DNA of 64,000 nucleotides from Tragulus kanchil (GCA_022376925.1 JAIOJX010000028.1:74241001-74305000); one strand, 5' to 3'; shown: positions 1-12,730, counted from the stretch's first letter. Notes: generated by a model not told the origin, from the sequence alone. Made by a program: numbers and translations.

Positions 1-1649
1 CAACACCCGATTAAATTTCTTTCTGGCTTTTGCACAATGGTGGCAATGGCTGTAATCCAGAACATAAACAAAAAGTCATATGGAAGCAACAAACACATTT
101 AAAAAGAAAAAAAAAAAAAAACCTCTTATTATTCCCCAGTCCAAAGGGCTTTTTGTCTGTGATTTATTTATATTACTGAGTAACTCTACCCATGAACATA
201 AAGCACAGATGACTACAAAAAGGCAGGCTTTACATAGTCTAATGATTCTCATGTATGGACGATAGATGTGCATGCCAAGAAGTTTGCCAATTCGGTTTTG
301 GAAATTGATTTAATAAGATGGTGACAATCGACATGTGTACATGCTCAGTCCCATGATAACCTATACATTCCTATTCTCATCTCCGGAAAATCAAGTCATT
401 CATTCTCTATCACCAATATGTTTCAAAGCAACATGTAAACAATGGGCAAATTGCCACATGATGAATTTGCTACAATCAGCCCCTTGGTATAAATAGAAAC
501 CAGAGCTATAACCACTACTAATGCAATATGATAGCTGACAAGAACTAGAATACAATAGTCTAGATACAAAAGGCAATAAAGAGAGAGGAGAATGAAGAAA
601 AGATGGCAACTAAGGAAGCACCTAGGAGGAGTACAAGACTGGACACTGAAGAAAACATGGACTAGGGTTACATGGAATCTCTTTCCAACTGTGTTCTGAA
701 ATTTCATTGCTTTTCAGAATTTCTATTACAAAGCTGAAGGGGTAAACATACTGGAAAATAGATATAAAGCAATTTTAGAAACTAAATTTTAAGAAACTAT
801 ATTAATTATATGGTCAGAAAAGGATTATTGGGCAGATGTTTTTCAGGAAACCAAAAACTAGACATAATATTTATGTAAAAGAATTGGGGGGAAGTTCTAA
901 TTAGGAGAGTAGGATCATTTTTAAAGGAGAGTTTATCTTCAAAGAAACCTAAAGAGATAGAACCATGTTTTAATTATGAAACGATGTGTTTGAGCATGTG
1001 TACCCTAGGTCTCTCCAGTGGAGGTAGGCTGCATCTGGGTCCACTGATTTAGTAAGATGTCATGGAAACTGAAAACTATACTAAATCACACCCCTGTGGG
1101 CAACACCCGATTAAATTTCTTTCTGGCTTTTGCACAATGGTGGCAATGGCTGTAATCCAGAACATAAACAAAAAGTCATATGGAAGCAACAAACACATTT
1201 AAAAAGAAAAAAAAAAAAAAACCTCTTATTATTCCCCAGTCCAAAGGGCTTTTTGTCTGTGATTTATTTATATTACTGAGTAACTCTACCCATGAACATA
1301 AAGCACAGATGACTACAAAAAGGCAGGCTTTACATAGTCTAATGATTCTCATGTATGGACGATAGATGTGCATGCCAAGAAGTTTGCCAATTCGGTTTTG
1401 GAAATTGATTTAATAAGATGGTGACAATCGACATGTGTACATGCTCAGTCCCATGATAACCTATACATTCCTATTCTCATCTCCGGAAAATCAAGTCATT
1501 CATTCTCTATCACCAATATGTTTCAAAGCAACATGTAAACAATGGGCAAATTGCCACATGATGAATTTGCTACAATCAGCCCCTTGGTATAAATAGAAAC
1601 CAGAGCTATAACCACTACTAATGCAATATGATAGCTGACAAGAACTAGA
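1..1649. repeat. Tandem duplication 1 (period 1,100 bp; window opens inside copy 1)
   Basis: Bases 1-549 recur at 1101-1649 without a difference I could see, including the same A-run. Similarity stops sharply at 549/1649. With the head-to-tail form of the other pairs, copy 2 would be 550-1649 and copy 1 would start about 550 bases before the window; that part is inferred. The content is unique-looking non-coding DNA. Probably an unmerged contig overlap. Confidence 0.9.
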
Positions 1650-4600
1650 CGAGTCTGAAGCCTCCTGCTTCCTCAAGCTTACTCTAGGGGCTTTACAAAC
1701 ATTGATAAACAAGGACCAGAAAGAATCAATTTGGCCCGCCACTTGAATTATGAGCTCTTCCAGATATCCACAATGATCATCTATTAAATTGTCTCCAGCT
1801 AAACTTTAAATGGATGCTGGCTTTCCCTGCCATGAAATACGTTCTTGTTTACCGTGCATCTGTGTGTGAATATGCTGCTTAACTAGGAAAACTATCTACA
1901 CAGGAAATGAAACAAGATTGCAAATTCCCATTGGGTCTTCCTACTCTTTTATCAATATCTAAAGGGGTTTGCATAATTGAGGATTTCATAAACATCAGTC
2001 ATGAATAACTTATCCCACACTGTGGAATCATTAACAAGCCCGCATGCAGTATGTCTAATGTGCAACCTTGAGAGTGCGTGCCTCTCTCTAGCTTTAGGGA
2101 GGGTGGCTTGAGTCGCACATTCAACACACTCTTGGTTTTCTTCTGTTTCTGTTTCCAACACTATGTCACTTTTAATCCATCCAAATCCTGGCACTATGAG
2201 ATTTCATCTTTGATGCCCTCACAGACTCTTAACCCAAACTTGGTTTCCATCCTGCCTTTCCCCATTAAACTCTGTATTCTTACCTAATAACCTTGTCATG
2301 TGCATTTATCAATCCGTATTTTCCCATAAATATTTACTGAACCTGACTCTGTGTTCCAGGCACTATGGTGGGGACTGAAAATATATTGGAGTGTAAAACA
2401 CCAGTGTTTGACCCCAGCTTTCTCTAACAGATCAAACTTTAGCCTGGTTCCTCCAGCTCAGTCTTAAAAGGTTCAAGAGGGTCCCTTGGCCCACTACCAT
2501 GCCATGGATCATGATGCAAGTGTCTCAGCCAAGCTGACCCTGCTCCTCCAGCAGGGACGTAGAGGAAGTTTATGGGATGTCAGGGCCCTTGTCCTAGTTG
2601 GCCCTTCAGCATCCCACACTACACTGTCTCTTTTTGGTGTCTGGGAAGATATTACAAAGATTTGTAGCCACTCAGCCTGCAACGGTCAATGCCTAAACTA
2701 TGGCAGAAGAATTCTATTGCTCTTAGGTTTTTGGCTTTTTTTTTTTTTTTTTACTTTGGTTATTTTTTTTATTTTTGTTCTTAATGGCTTTGCATAAACC
2801 TATGCCATTTTGGGACATCAGGAAAGGAGTCTCTTTGGTTACCACTCACTCCCTTTATACAGTACTAATGGCTTTTGCTTCCAAGGAAGAAGAATGTATG
2901 TGGGGGAAATGGATTAGCCATAGAAAGGAATGCCTTTTATAGAGGAATTTTGTCTGGAAGATACACTCCCATTACTCACAAGCCCTATCCTTTCTCTCTC
3001 CAAATGTCTTTTCAAAAGAAAGTAAAAAACACAAAACTCTGGTTACTAAACTCAGTCTGTACACTTAGATAATTGCTGTTTAACTTTCACTTGCCCACAA
3101 TGGGCTATTTACACCCACCTTGTGAGAGTAGTTTCAGGTCAGTATCCAAAGAAGAAGACTATCAACAGTTATGGAAATTTAGTGCCAACTACATGCATCA
3201 AAAATATATGAAGCTCCAAATACAAACTGGGGACCGAAGGAAATTTGTATAGCATCCCAATGAGTGGCCTGTGGTCACAATTTCTAACAAATCTGTCCAA
3301 AATTTTCTGCTGTAAATAAAATGCTTTGGTCAAATTTCAACCTTCTCCTTTAATTTTCTCCCAATTTCATTATGGTCTAAAATATCGAGTCAATCTGTTT
3401 CACGTAGGGTGATGCATTTGGCACACTGCCACTGAATCAAACCATCTGCCCTGTGTCAACCTCCACACGGGACAGTGTCTGAAATCTTGTGGACGTCAGC
3501 TCATGCAGTAGAAGAGTTTCCTCTGGCAGAGAGCTGAAGGGGAGCAAAATGCTTGCCAAAAAAAAAAAAAAACAGAAAGAAATTCTACTTCTTATAATTC
3601 CAAGAATTCTCTATCCATGAACCTGTGTTCTCTTTATCCTTAAGGAGCTCAAAAAGTCTCTTACACACTACCAGGATAATGTTTCTCCTTTCTCATCTAT
3701 GAGGCTGATAAAGTGATACTTGCTCAACCTTAAACACAGCTAACGAACATGAAATGAGATAATACACGTGGAAGTGCTCTGAAAAGCATCAAGTGCTATT
3801 AGTATTTAAGGGGAAGGGATGCTGGTATTAGTGCTGGTCCTAGTGGTGGGGTTGTGGCAAGTTCTCTGGCAGGGTTTCCAAACTCAAGAACCACAGAGCA
3901 CTACTTCTATGGGAAGTTCCTTGGAAAGAGGGATTAGTATGGGGTTGGTTCTGGAAGTCAAATAATCTTAGGAAGCACTATGTATAACTATGTCTATCTT
4001 TAAGAATATGAAAGGAAACACATTAACCAAAGAAGGCTTGTTATAGCCCTGCAATAAAGAAATCTAATTTTAATAATCCAGAATTTCTGAAACACAAATG
4101 GATTGGACATATTTTTTCATAGGCATAACACCTACTAATATTCCAAAGCACCAGAATCTCACGGAGCATTATTATTATTCAGAGGGAACAGAAAATTAGA
4201 TTCTTACCTGGACCAAGTGCTCATGGTATCCAGACATCACAGAGGGTCCAAAAATAAGAATTAATGAGTAATAGGCCAACTCTTTTCCCTCGTGAGGCCC
4301 TAAGAAGAGCATGAAAGGTGAGATTTTTAATTTATGAGTAAAGCCAGATGCTAACTTCTCCTTCAAAAATTAAGACCCAGGTTGGAACCTAAAAAGAGAG
4401 TCCCAAGTACATATGGTTCATTATTTTTTAACAAGGATGCCTATAAATACTTCTGTCATAAAGAGAAATAATCAAACGTAAATATATTCACAGATTTCAT
4501 AGAACTGTCATCTTCATAGTTTCAAAAGGGAAATAAATCAACAGGTATTTATGGATACAGTTATCCCTATACTGATACTTTGAGTAACACTGTTTCCTGC

Positions 4601-4713
4601 ATTGAAGCAACTCGTAGACTTTTTGGCTTCTTGGTTTGAGAAACTAATTATCTAGGAAGCAGAATACAAGATTCCACAAATGAAAACAGGAAGTGATATC
4701 CATTTGTGATAAT
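1650..4713. other. Non-coding stretch, mostly unique sequence
   Basis: No gene is recognised. It holds a weak L2-like fragment near 2320-2400 (a core resembling 'ccaggcactatggtgggga'), a T-rich run at 2743-2790, a short A-run at 3559-3573 and a MIR remnant listed separately. The short ORFs lack codon structure or recognisable motifs and are treated as chance. Confidence 0.6.
3685..3805 (+). mobile_element. MIR SINE remnant
   Basis: The stretch follows the 3' half of the MIR consensus on the plus strand: a 'ctcatctatgaggctgataa' segment, then 'aaatgagataatacacgtgg' and 'aagtgct'. It is heavily diverged, as expected for this old tRNA-derived family. Confidence 0.6.
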
Positions 4714-4721
4714 ATACACAA

Positions 4722-4945
4722 GTTTCTAGGTGGTGCTAGTGATAAAGAATCCACCTGCCCATGCAGGAGATGGAGGAGACACAGGTTCGATCCCTGCCTT
4801 GGGAAGATACCCTGGAGGAGGGCATGGCAATTCACTCTAGTATTCTTGCCTGAAGAAGTCCATGGACAGAGGAGCCTGACGGACTACAGTCCATAGGGTC
4901 ACAAAGAGTCAAACAAGACTGAAGCAACTTAGCACACATGCACTC
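4722..4945 (+). mobile_element. Bov-tA SINE
   Basis: Near full-length ruminant tRNA-derived SINE. Visible in order: the tRNA-like head 'taggtggtgctagtgataaa', the box B-like 'ggttcgatccctgccttggg', the body 'gacagaggagcctgacggac' and the tail 'gactgaagcaacttagcaca'. The family is ruminant-specific and non-coding. Confidence 0.92.
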
Positions 4946-5700
4946 ACACATGACTCATCTACAGAAATGTCTAGTAGAAAACTCTTGGTCTAGTTATAGA
5001 GAGAGTGGGAATGGGGAAAGCCTTCTGATCTTAAACAGGTTCTTCTGTGCCACAGATGCAATCTAAGTATCCACTTGAAACTGGTAATAAATCCAGCAGA
5101 GAAAGTCTAATCAAAACGAAGGGTCCAAAAAGGGTCCAAAGACATACAACAAGATAAAATTAAATGGAAAGCTAGGAAAATAAAGATATTGGAACATGGA
5201 AGAAATGAAGCTAACGAAAAACAAGATGAAACCAAGATAGTGTGACACAACACCTTCTCCAAAAATACAACAGGACCAAATACATAAATAACAAACTACA
5301 AGAGTTTCATGGGATCAGGTCACATTTTTGCGCAGAAATTTTAAGTCTTACTTCTTTAATAGTCTATTTCTCTTCCCATGCCTTTACCCTGGGATCTAAA
5401 GCCCATTTAACCATATGTCTATAGCTGTGGTGTCTTTAATTTTATCTCAAAAATCGACTTTCCTACTTCCTTAAACATAGAGTGAAACTCCAGAATTGTT
5501 TCTAGGAAACTTCTAGGAATACAAGTGAACTACCAGTGTGCTCACAAAACAATATGATGGCCCTAAGCAGAAAGTATAAGGGGAAACCATTATATGCCCA
5601 CATTCAGGGGGGAAGTTATGAATAATATAGAAGCCAAAGTGGAATTCTAAATTCTCCTCATTTTTTCTCACAGAGGCTCTTGAAGGCTATCTTGGAAAGG
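4946..5700. other. Non-coding unique stretch
   Basis: AT-rich sequence with no recognised repeat family, RNA gene or convincing ORF. Nothing supportable beyond composition. Confidence 0.5.
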
Positions 5701-5701
5701 A

Positions 5702-5897
5702 TTTCCTGGGTCTTCCCACATTGCACAGAGATTCTTTACCATCTGAGCCACTAGGGAAACCCACTCAAGATTAGGTTCAGCCTAAGCCACTCCAGTGTTC
5801 TTGCCTCAAGAACGCCATGACAGAGGTGCCTAGCAGGCCACAGTCCATAGGGCTGCAAAGGGTCAGACATGACCGAAGCAACTAAGCATGCAGGTAA
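5702..5897. mobile_element. Rearranged Bov-tA SINE: antisense head next to sense tail
   Basis: Bases 5702-5765 are the antisense of the Bov-tA tRNA-like head (ending 'gccactagggaaaccc'). Bases 5786-5897 are the sense Bov-tA body and tail ('ccactccagtgttcttgcct' through 'gaccgaagcaactaagcatg'). A normal copy has both parts on one strand, so this is either an inverted head or two independent fragments 20 bases apart. Confidence 0.8.
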
Positions 5898-6509
5898 GTT
5901 AGTCAAAACTCTCAGCATGTGATGGTGTACACCAGGAGAATGTATTCAGGCCTCTTTTTCTGTCAAAACAACATTGAAGCATACCTACTGAAATAACTTT
6001 TGCACCTTGACTGACTTACCAGGCAGGAGTACTCAGTGCTCAGGCCAACGTGCAGACTGACCCTCCTGATTCCACACCACAAACACAAAAGCACGCTATA
6101 TTTTCCTCCTAACAGGTAAAAAGAAGGACCAAGATTTGCTTTTCTGTGTGTTTCTCGATGCCATCTCCACATACACCTGGCATTGAGAATAACCTTGCTC
6201 AACCTCGCCCTCATGAACAAAAACCATCTCTGAGCTCCCGCAGTGCCCAGTACCTAGTTTACCCATGGAATTTACCATATGAAATGGAAATTGCCTATTT
6301 ATCTCTGATTTTCCAACCAAACTGTTTAAATTCTTCAAAAAATGGGAACCAAGTTATATTGATCTTTTGAACCTAGTTTCTATGACTCTTCCAGAAACAT
6401 ACTAGCAGCTCAAAAAAAAAAAAAAAAAAAAAAAGATGTTTTGAGTCAAACAGAGTAGAAAGGAGCTAGGAACAGAGAAAGATAGGAAAGGATTTAATGA
6501 TTTATTTTC
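5898..6509. other. Non-coding unique stretch with a 25-base A-run
   Basis: No recognised gene or repeat family. An uninterrupted A-run of about 25 bases lies at 6411-6434 and may be a retroposon tail, though nothing recognisable precedes it. Confidence 0.5.
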
Positions 6510-6514
6510 AAAAA

Positions 6515-6780
6515 ATGATACACAATTCATAAACATATATTGACCATATAGTTCATGCTAGACCCAGTGTCAAGGGAAAAAGTTAGGAATCCAAGGAGGC
6601 AGCAATTAATTTGAAGAGAAAATAAGTGAGCTTGTGTGTAAAAGAGCAAACAGTGGAAAATGTCCTAAGTACCAATTTCCCTGGGAAGTTCAGAAAAAGG
6701 GTCAGAAAACACCTTCCTAAGGAAGGTGGTTTTGAAATATTAAAGGATTTTAGCAATTATCCATATTGACCTGGCAAAAG
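6515..6780. mobile_element. L2-like LINE fossil
   Basis: The order of segments resembles a typical L2 3' region: 'catatattgaccatatag' with a 'gacccagtgtcaaggg' core, then 'gtcagaaaacaccttcctaa' and 'ggaaggtggttttgaaatat'. Strongly diverged; family assignment is from remembered consensus only. Confidence 0.5.
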
Positions 6781-6945
6781 GTGCTCCATTGATCATAACA
6801 AAGAAGATGAAGCGCTGAGGGCATAGATACTGAGAAAAGCAAATTTTCTTCTTATTGAAGCACATCTACAGGTTATACAAATGAAACTGGAGGTGAAGAC
6901 TGGGCTTGAAGCTTGGGTCTTTAATGCCAGAATACAAATTTGGAT

Positions 6946-7090
6946 TTTTTTTTTTTTATTGAAGTAGAGTTGATCTACAGTATTATATGTTTCAGGTCTA
7001 CAACACACTGATTCACAATTTTTTAAACTTATACTTCACTTATAGCTATTATAAAAATATTAGCTACATTCCCTGTGTTGTAGAATATAT
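6946..7090 (-). mobile_element. L1 3' end, antisense
   Basis: Starts with a T-run (poly(A) on the minus strand), then 'ttgaagtagagttgatctac' and 'ttccctgtgttgtagaatat', which match the 3' untranslated end of artiodactyl L1 elements read in reverse. Severely 5'-truncated; no ORF left. Confidence 0.8.
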
Positions 7091-7558
7091 GGTTATTGGG
7101 GTTTTTTTGGGTTTTGATTTATGAATAGTGAGGTGTCGTCAAAGGTATCTGAATGAAGACATGACATAATCATTGCTAGGTTTAAGGTGATTGCTGTAGG
7201 GGCAACAGGCCAGGTAATTTGGGATAGGACATGCTAGTCTAAGGCCAGATCACCTGTTAAACTTCTTGTCTTTGGTAAACATTTTTGCCTGTCAACATGG
7301 AGGTTTGCATGAAAATCTTAGGTCGTATAAGATATGCCTATGAGCAGGAAGTATGGGATTTATTGAAATTGAACATGAGGTAAATATTAATAAGAGCATA
7401 AGAGAGTAAATCACAATTAGAAAGCACAAAGATAAAGCAAGATTACGAATTATTCAGCAGGGGAAGTCTAGGATCAAGACATTCCCATATTTTAGATAGG
7501 ATTTAAGATGGCATGTGGTAAGGGTGAGTATATTTCTCTAGGACTCAGACAGCTTTTA
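7091..7558. other. Non-coding unique stretch
   Basis: No recognised feature. Sequence is unique-looking and AT-rich, ending where tandem duplication 2 begins. Confidence 0.5.
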
Positions 7559-8073
7559 CTTTTCCACTCTTGAGTAAGAAAAAGACTCCCTGGACTATGT
7601 ATTTCCCTGTCCATTGCACTGCCCCCATGAGAGAATCCCTGTCATGAAGTGTCAACAAATAGAAAAAGAATGTAATGGCTTTAGGTGCCACTGGTTATGG
7701 GGAGAGTAAAAGCTGGTAAAAGGTTCAGTGACCCTAGTAAAAGTCTAATAGTTTGGAAAATGAAAAAAAAAAAAAAAAACCCACACACAATCATTTAGTC
7801 TATATTGAAAAGGGCAACCAGATTTTTCCTAATTAAAGAAATAAAAAGATGGAGTGCTAGGAAGAGGGAAGAGTTCACAATGGGAGAAAAACAGCTTCTC
7901 AGGAAATCAAATCAATTTATTTGGACATCAAGCAAATCTGGTGCAATGAATAGCATTTTCAGAAAGTGGGGCTCTGGGTGGTATAGTTACATTTCCATCA
8001 GTTAAAAGGAGAATTACTACTTGATTCCGAAGAGAAAACTGAAAAGGCCTCAAGGCTTAGAGGTCGATGGCTA

Positions 8074-8295
8074 AGACTGGGAGTGCTCATTTGCTCAGTC
8101 GTGTCTGACTGCAACCCCGAGTACTTACAGCCCATCAGGCTTCTCTAGTCATGGAATTTTCCCAGCAAGAATATTGCACTGGCTTGCCATTTCCTCCTCC
8201 GGGGATATTCCCAACCCAGGGAGCAAACCTGAGTCTCCAGAGGCTGCTGCATTGACAGACAGGTTCTGTATCACTGAGCCACCTGGGAAAGTCCA
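8074..8295 (-). mobile_element. Bov-tA SINE, antisense (copy in duplication 2, unit 1)
   Basis: Reads as reverse Bov-tA: 'tttgctcagtcgtgtctgac', 'ttgccatttcctcctccggg', 'cccaacccagggagcaaacc' and 'gagccacctgggaaagtcc'. Near full length. Confidence 0.9.
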
Positions 8296-8574
8296 AATCT
8301 GGGAGACTTTTCTTCCCAATCCTGAGACTTCGAGAGACGATGGCTATAGTTAGGAGCTAGTTAAAGCCCACTTTGGAGATTCTGTATCTAGAATACAGAT
8401 AGGGTGCAAAGTTAGGGTGTGATCCTCTTGTAGCAAACATTAGACTAACGTATATGAACTTCAGTCTTATGCCTCAAATTGAGCACGTATGTCATGGAAC
8501 GTCAGGTTGACTTCACGGAATGTAGAGTAAAAGGAGCATCTAGCGACTAGCACAGAGCAGGCGTCTAAAGAGTG

Positions 8575-8692
8575 GAAAGAAGTGGTTAAGCCTCCTTATT
8601 TTACACACAGACACTGAATCCAAAAAGGATAAAACATCTGCAAGTTTGCATGGGTAGTTAGTGGCCCAGCTGGGACTAAACCCCATATTTCC
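8575..8692 (-). mobile_element. MIR SINE remnant, antisense (unit 1)
   Basis: Matches the antisense MIR core: 'ccttattttacacacagaca' then 'gtagttagtggcccagctgg' and 'gactaaaccc'. Cut at the join at 8692; the full 3' side is seen only in unit 2. Confidence 0.65.
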
Positions 8693-9205
8693 TTTTCCAC
8701 TCTTGAGTAAGAAAGACTCCCTGGACTATGTATTTCCCTGTCCATTGCACTGCCCCCATGAGAGAATCCCTGTCATGAAGTGTCAACAAATAGAAAAAGA
8801 ATGTAATGGCTTTAGGTGCCACTGGTTATGGGGAGAGTAAAAGCTGGTAAAAGGTTCAGTGACCCTAGTAAAAGTCTAATAGTTTGGAAAATGAAAAAAA
8901 AAAAAAAAAACCCACACACAATCATTTAGTCTATATTGAAAAGGGCAACCAGATTTTTCCTAATTAAAGAAATAAAAAGATGGAGTGCTAGGAAGAGGGA
9001 AGAGTTCACAATGGGAGAAAAACAGCTTCTCAGGAAATCAAATCAATTTATTTGGACATCAAGCAAATCTGGTGCAATGAATAGCATTTTCAGAAAGTGG
9101 GGCTCTGGGTGGTATAGTTACATTTCCATCAGTTAAAAGGAGAATTACTACTTGATTCCGAAGAGAAAACTGAAAAGGCCTCAAGGCTTAGAGGTCGATG
9201 GCTAA

Positions 9206-9426
9206 GACTGGGAGTGCTCATTTGCTCAGTCGTGTCTGACTGCAACCCCGAGTACTTACAGCCCATCAGGCTTCTCTAGTCATGGAATTTTCCCAGCAAG
9301 AATATTGCACTGGCTTGCCATTTCCTCCTCCGGGGATATTCCCAACCCAGGGAGCAAACCTGAGTCTCCAGAGGCTGCTGCATTGACAGACAGGTTCTGT
9401 ATCACTGAGCCACCTGGGAAAGTCCA
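9206..9426 (-). mobile_element. Bov-tA SINE, antisense (duplication 2, unit 2)
   Basis: Same element as the one at 8074-8295, repeated by the duplication. Probably one genomic copy, not two insertions. Confidence 0.9.
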
Positions 9427-9706
9427 AATCTGGGAGACTTTTCTTCCCAATCCTGAGACTTCGAGAGACGATGGCTATAGTTAGGAGCTAGTTAAAGCCC
9501 ACTTTGGAGATTCTGTATCTAGAATACAGATAGGGTGCAAAGTTAGGGTGTGATCCTCTTGTAGCAAACATTAGACTAACGATATGAACTTCAGTCTTAT
9601 GCCTCAAATTGAGCACGTATGTCATGGAACGTCAGGTTGACTTCACGGAATGTAGAGTAAAAGGAGCATCTAGCGACTAGCACAGAGCAGGCGTCTAAAG
9701 AGTGGA

Positions 9707-9852
9707 AAGAAGTGGTTAAGCCTCCTTATTTTACACACAGACACTGAATCCAAAAAGGATAAAACATCTGCCGCAAGTTTGCATGGGTAGTTAGTGGCCC
9801 AGCTGGGACTAAACCCCATATTTCCTGACCCTCCGTCCAGTGCTCTTTATAA
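9707..9852 (-). mobile_element. MIR SINE remnant, antisense (unit 2, fuller copy)
   Basis: Same MIR as 8575-8692, but continuing past the duplicated part through 'gaccctccgtccagtgctct', which fits the MIR end. This continuity shows copy 2 carries the natural right flank. Confidence 0.65.
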
Positions 9853-10409
9853 AGCCAGCGGGAACTGTGAGGCAGTCATCTGTGGATCACCCGAGTCAGT
9901 CAGCTCTCTACCATCTGGGCCAACAGGAAAAGAGTGACTCACAGAATCCAACGTTCCTTTGGAATGTAGGAGAGGTGTGCCTTTCTTCTGTGCTGTGAGC
10001 CTTTTCAATTTTTGTAAATAAAACCCTACTTTAAATGTCCTAGGAGAACTGGCAACTGTAAGTGCCTTGCAGTCCAAGATCATATGTGGTGATACTTAAC
10101 AGAAACTTAGACTGACTGACTGATGGGTCATCTGACAGGCAAAGAACAAATTTCTGTACATCGAACTTCAGATTATAATTTTTGTTTATGAAGCCACTTT
10201 CATTTGCATTTTGAAGAATTGAGGAGTGGTGGAAAAAACCGGATGCTGAAATTTGCCAGGGATAACACATAGAAAGCAATTCAAAGTATTTAAACAAAAG
10301 AACATAAATGTGACAATACAGTTTTTAATATCAGAGTCCACTGTTTCCTCATCTAGGAACCCTTCAAAATTCAAGGACCTCTACATCAGACCTATTACCT
10401 CTGGATTGA

Positions 10410-10602
10410 TATTTTTTTTCTTAATGCATATATTTTACTGATATATAGTTGACTTACAATGCTTCGGGTGCATAGCAAAGTGACTCAGTTATACATATAC
10501 ACATATATTATTTCTCAGGTTCTTCCATTAAAGATTGACCATAGTTCCCTGTAATATATAGTAAATCTTTGTTGCTTGTTGCATATCTATTTTTTAAATT
10601 AG
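10410..10602 (-). mobile_element. L1 3' end, antisense (duplication 3, unit 1)
   Basis: After a short T-run: 'gatatatagttgacttacaa', 'agcaaagtgactcagttata' and 'gaccatagttccctgtaata', the reversed L1 3' untranslated end. No coding part remains. Confidence 0.85.
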
Positions 10603-10685
10603 ATATCTGCCATCCTAGTCATACTAAGTCAAACAAGGGGAATCAAAATGTCAAAAGTTTTTTAGTTAGGCAAAAGTTCTTAAGT

Positions 10686-10772
10686 TTTATAAAATATAAA
10701 ATATAATGTTATATATATACTACTTACATATATATATATACTTACATATATATATATATATATATATATACA
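10686..10772. repeat. (TA)n microsatellite (unit 1)
   Basis: Alternating TA with 'cttaca' interruptions, about 85 bases. Confidence 0.9.
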
Positions 10773-11537
10773 AAAGTTTTTCTACCATGCTTGCTAAAGG
10801 CTTGAGAAAGAACATCAAAGAAAAAAAAGAGAGAAAGAGAGAGATGGAGATGTTGGAAAGCATAAACTAAATGAGTGGGAGCACAGAATATGAAATAGAA
10901 AAGTGAAATAAAGTAGAAAAGTAAAAGATCATCTTTTTGACATTAAAGCTACAACTGGTGAAGACCAGCACCGGGGACACACAGAGAAGGTACCAATCTT
11001 CACATTAGTCTCATGTACCATCCTGGCCACAACCTAGGAGAATTTTGCCTTCCCCTCTCCTTACAATCAACCAGGATGGTGTACGCAATCGTTCACATTA
11101 GTCTCAGACTTTCTTCTGTGCTGTGAGCCTTTTCAATTTTTGTAAATAAAACCCTACTTTAAATGTCCTAGGAGAACTGGCAACTGTAAGTGCCTTGCAG
11201 TCCAAGATCATATGTGGTGATACTTAACAGAAACTTAGACTGACTGACTGATGGGTCATCTGACAGGCAAAGAACAAATTTCTGTACATCGAACTTCAGA
11301 TTATAATTTTTGTTTATGAAGCCACTTTCATTTGCATTTTGAAGAATTGAGGAGTGGTGGAAAAAACCGGATGCTGAAATTTGCCAGGGATAACACATAG
11401 AAAGCAATTCAAAGTATTTAAACAAAAGAACATAAATGTGACAATACAGTTTTTAATATCAGAGTCCACTGTTTCCTCATCTAGGAACCCTTCAAAATTC
11501 AAGGACCTCTACATCAGACCTATTACCTCTGGATTGA

Positions 11538-11730
11538 TATTTTTTTTCTTAATGCATATATTTTACTGATATATAGTTGACTTACAATGCTTCGGGTGCA
11601 TAGCAAAGTGACTCAGTTATACATATACACATATATTATTTCTCAGGTTCTTCCATTAAAGATTGACCATAGTTCCCTGTAATATATAGTAAATCTTTGT
11701 TGCTTGTTGCATATCTATTTTTTAAATTAG
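11538..11730 (-). mobile_element. L1 3' end, antisense (duplication 3, unit 2)
   Basis: Repeat of 10410-10602 at an offset of 1,128 bases; same element, probably not an independent insertion. Confidence 0.85.
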
Positions 11731-11813
11731 ATATCTGCCATCCTAGTCATACTAAGTCAAACAAGGGGAATCAAAATGTCAAAAGTTTTTTAGTTAGGCA
11801 AAAGTTCTTAAGT

Positions 11814-11900
11814 TTTATAAAATATAAAATATAATGTTATATATATACTACTTACATATATATATATACTTACATATATATATATATATATATATATACA
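11814..11900. repeat. (TA)n microsatellite (unit 2)
   Basis: Copy of the TA tract at 10686-10772 carried by duplication 3. Confidence 0.9.
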
Positions 11901-12424
11901 AAAGTTTTTCTACCATGCTTGCTAAAGGCTTGAGAAAGAACATCAAAGAAAAAAAAAGAGAGAAAGAGAGAAAGAGAGAGATGGAGATGTTGGAAAGCAT
12001 AAACTAAATGAGTGGGAGCACAGAATATGAAATAGAAAAGTGAAATAAAGTAGAAAAGTAAAAGATCATCTTTTTGACATTAAAGCTACAACTGGTGAAG
12101 ACCAGCACCGGGGACACACAGAGAAGGTACCAATCTTCACATTAGTCTCATGTACCATCCTGGCCACAACCTAGGAGAATTTTGCCTTCCCCTCTCCTTA
12201 CAATCAACCAGGATGGTGTAGAGACACTCTAGGGTAGAACTACCATCGTTTCTGCCACCTTACTCAGACTGCAAAGTCTGCATGACACAGACACTCAGTT
12301 TTCTCTAAGTATGCTCATGGCCTTGGACAGACTGGTAAGCATTTGCAGAGCTACTGTAAAGAGCCTATTCAAAGAAAAGCGAATTCTTAATAGTATGCCA
12401 TTTTCAGCAAGTCATTCTACTGTT

Positions 12425-12730
12425 CAAAAGTTTTCAATGACTTCTCATTGCCTAGAATTATAGTTCAGACTACTGAGGTGACATTTAAGGCCTTCCACAG
12501 GATGACTCCATCTCTTAGCTTCACTGTCCTGCTACACAGACTCTGCCCTTGAGTTAGGCTGGCCATTCACCATCCTCCACATACCCCTGTGCCTCCCCTA
12601 GTTGTGTGCATTTCCTCCCTTGTCCTGCTATTCATCACTCATCCATTCCAATTCTACTTTCCACAGTCAACCCAAATGCCAACTCCTCCCTGAAATCTCT
12701 TTGCTACCCAACTAACAGGAATTTCACGGT
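12425..12730 (+). mobile_element. L2 LINE fossil (duplication 4, unit 1)
   Basis: Follows the L2 3' pattern on the plus strand: 'tttcaatgacttctcattgc', 'acatttaaggccttccacag', 'cacagactctgccct' and 'caactcctccctgaaatctc'. Diverged and non-coding. Confidence 0.65.

Larger units (their letters stand above)
7559..9826. repeat. Tandem duplication 2 (period about 1,131-1,133 bp)
   Basis: Copy 1 is 7559-8692 and copy 2 is 8692-9826, head to tail with no spacer. Few differences: an AA deletion in the A-run just inside copy 2's left edge ('taagaaagactccc' against 'taagaaaaagactccc'), a 1-base gap near 8450/9582 and a 3-base gap near 8640/9772. Each copy carries the same Bov-tA and MIR. Probable unmerged contig overlap. 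Confidence 0.95.
9981..12220. repeat. Tandem duplication 3 (period about 1,128-1,137 bp)
   Basis: Copy 1 is 9981-11083 and copy 2 is 11109-12220, separated by 25 ragged bases. Those bases contain 'ttcacattagtctca', itself a near-copy of 10999-11013. Differences inside the copies are in the AG-repeat near 10820/11950 (about 9 bases longer in copy 2). Each copy holds an antisense L1 3' end and a TA microsatellite. Probable unmerged contig overlap. Confidence 0.93.

Noticed and set aside
4722..4945. tRNA-like box A/box B sequences here and in other SINEs
   Set aside because: They belong to tRNA-derived SINEs (Bov-tA, CHR), which do not fold as functional tRNAs.
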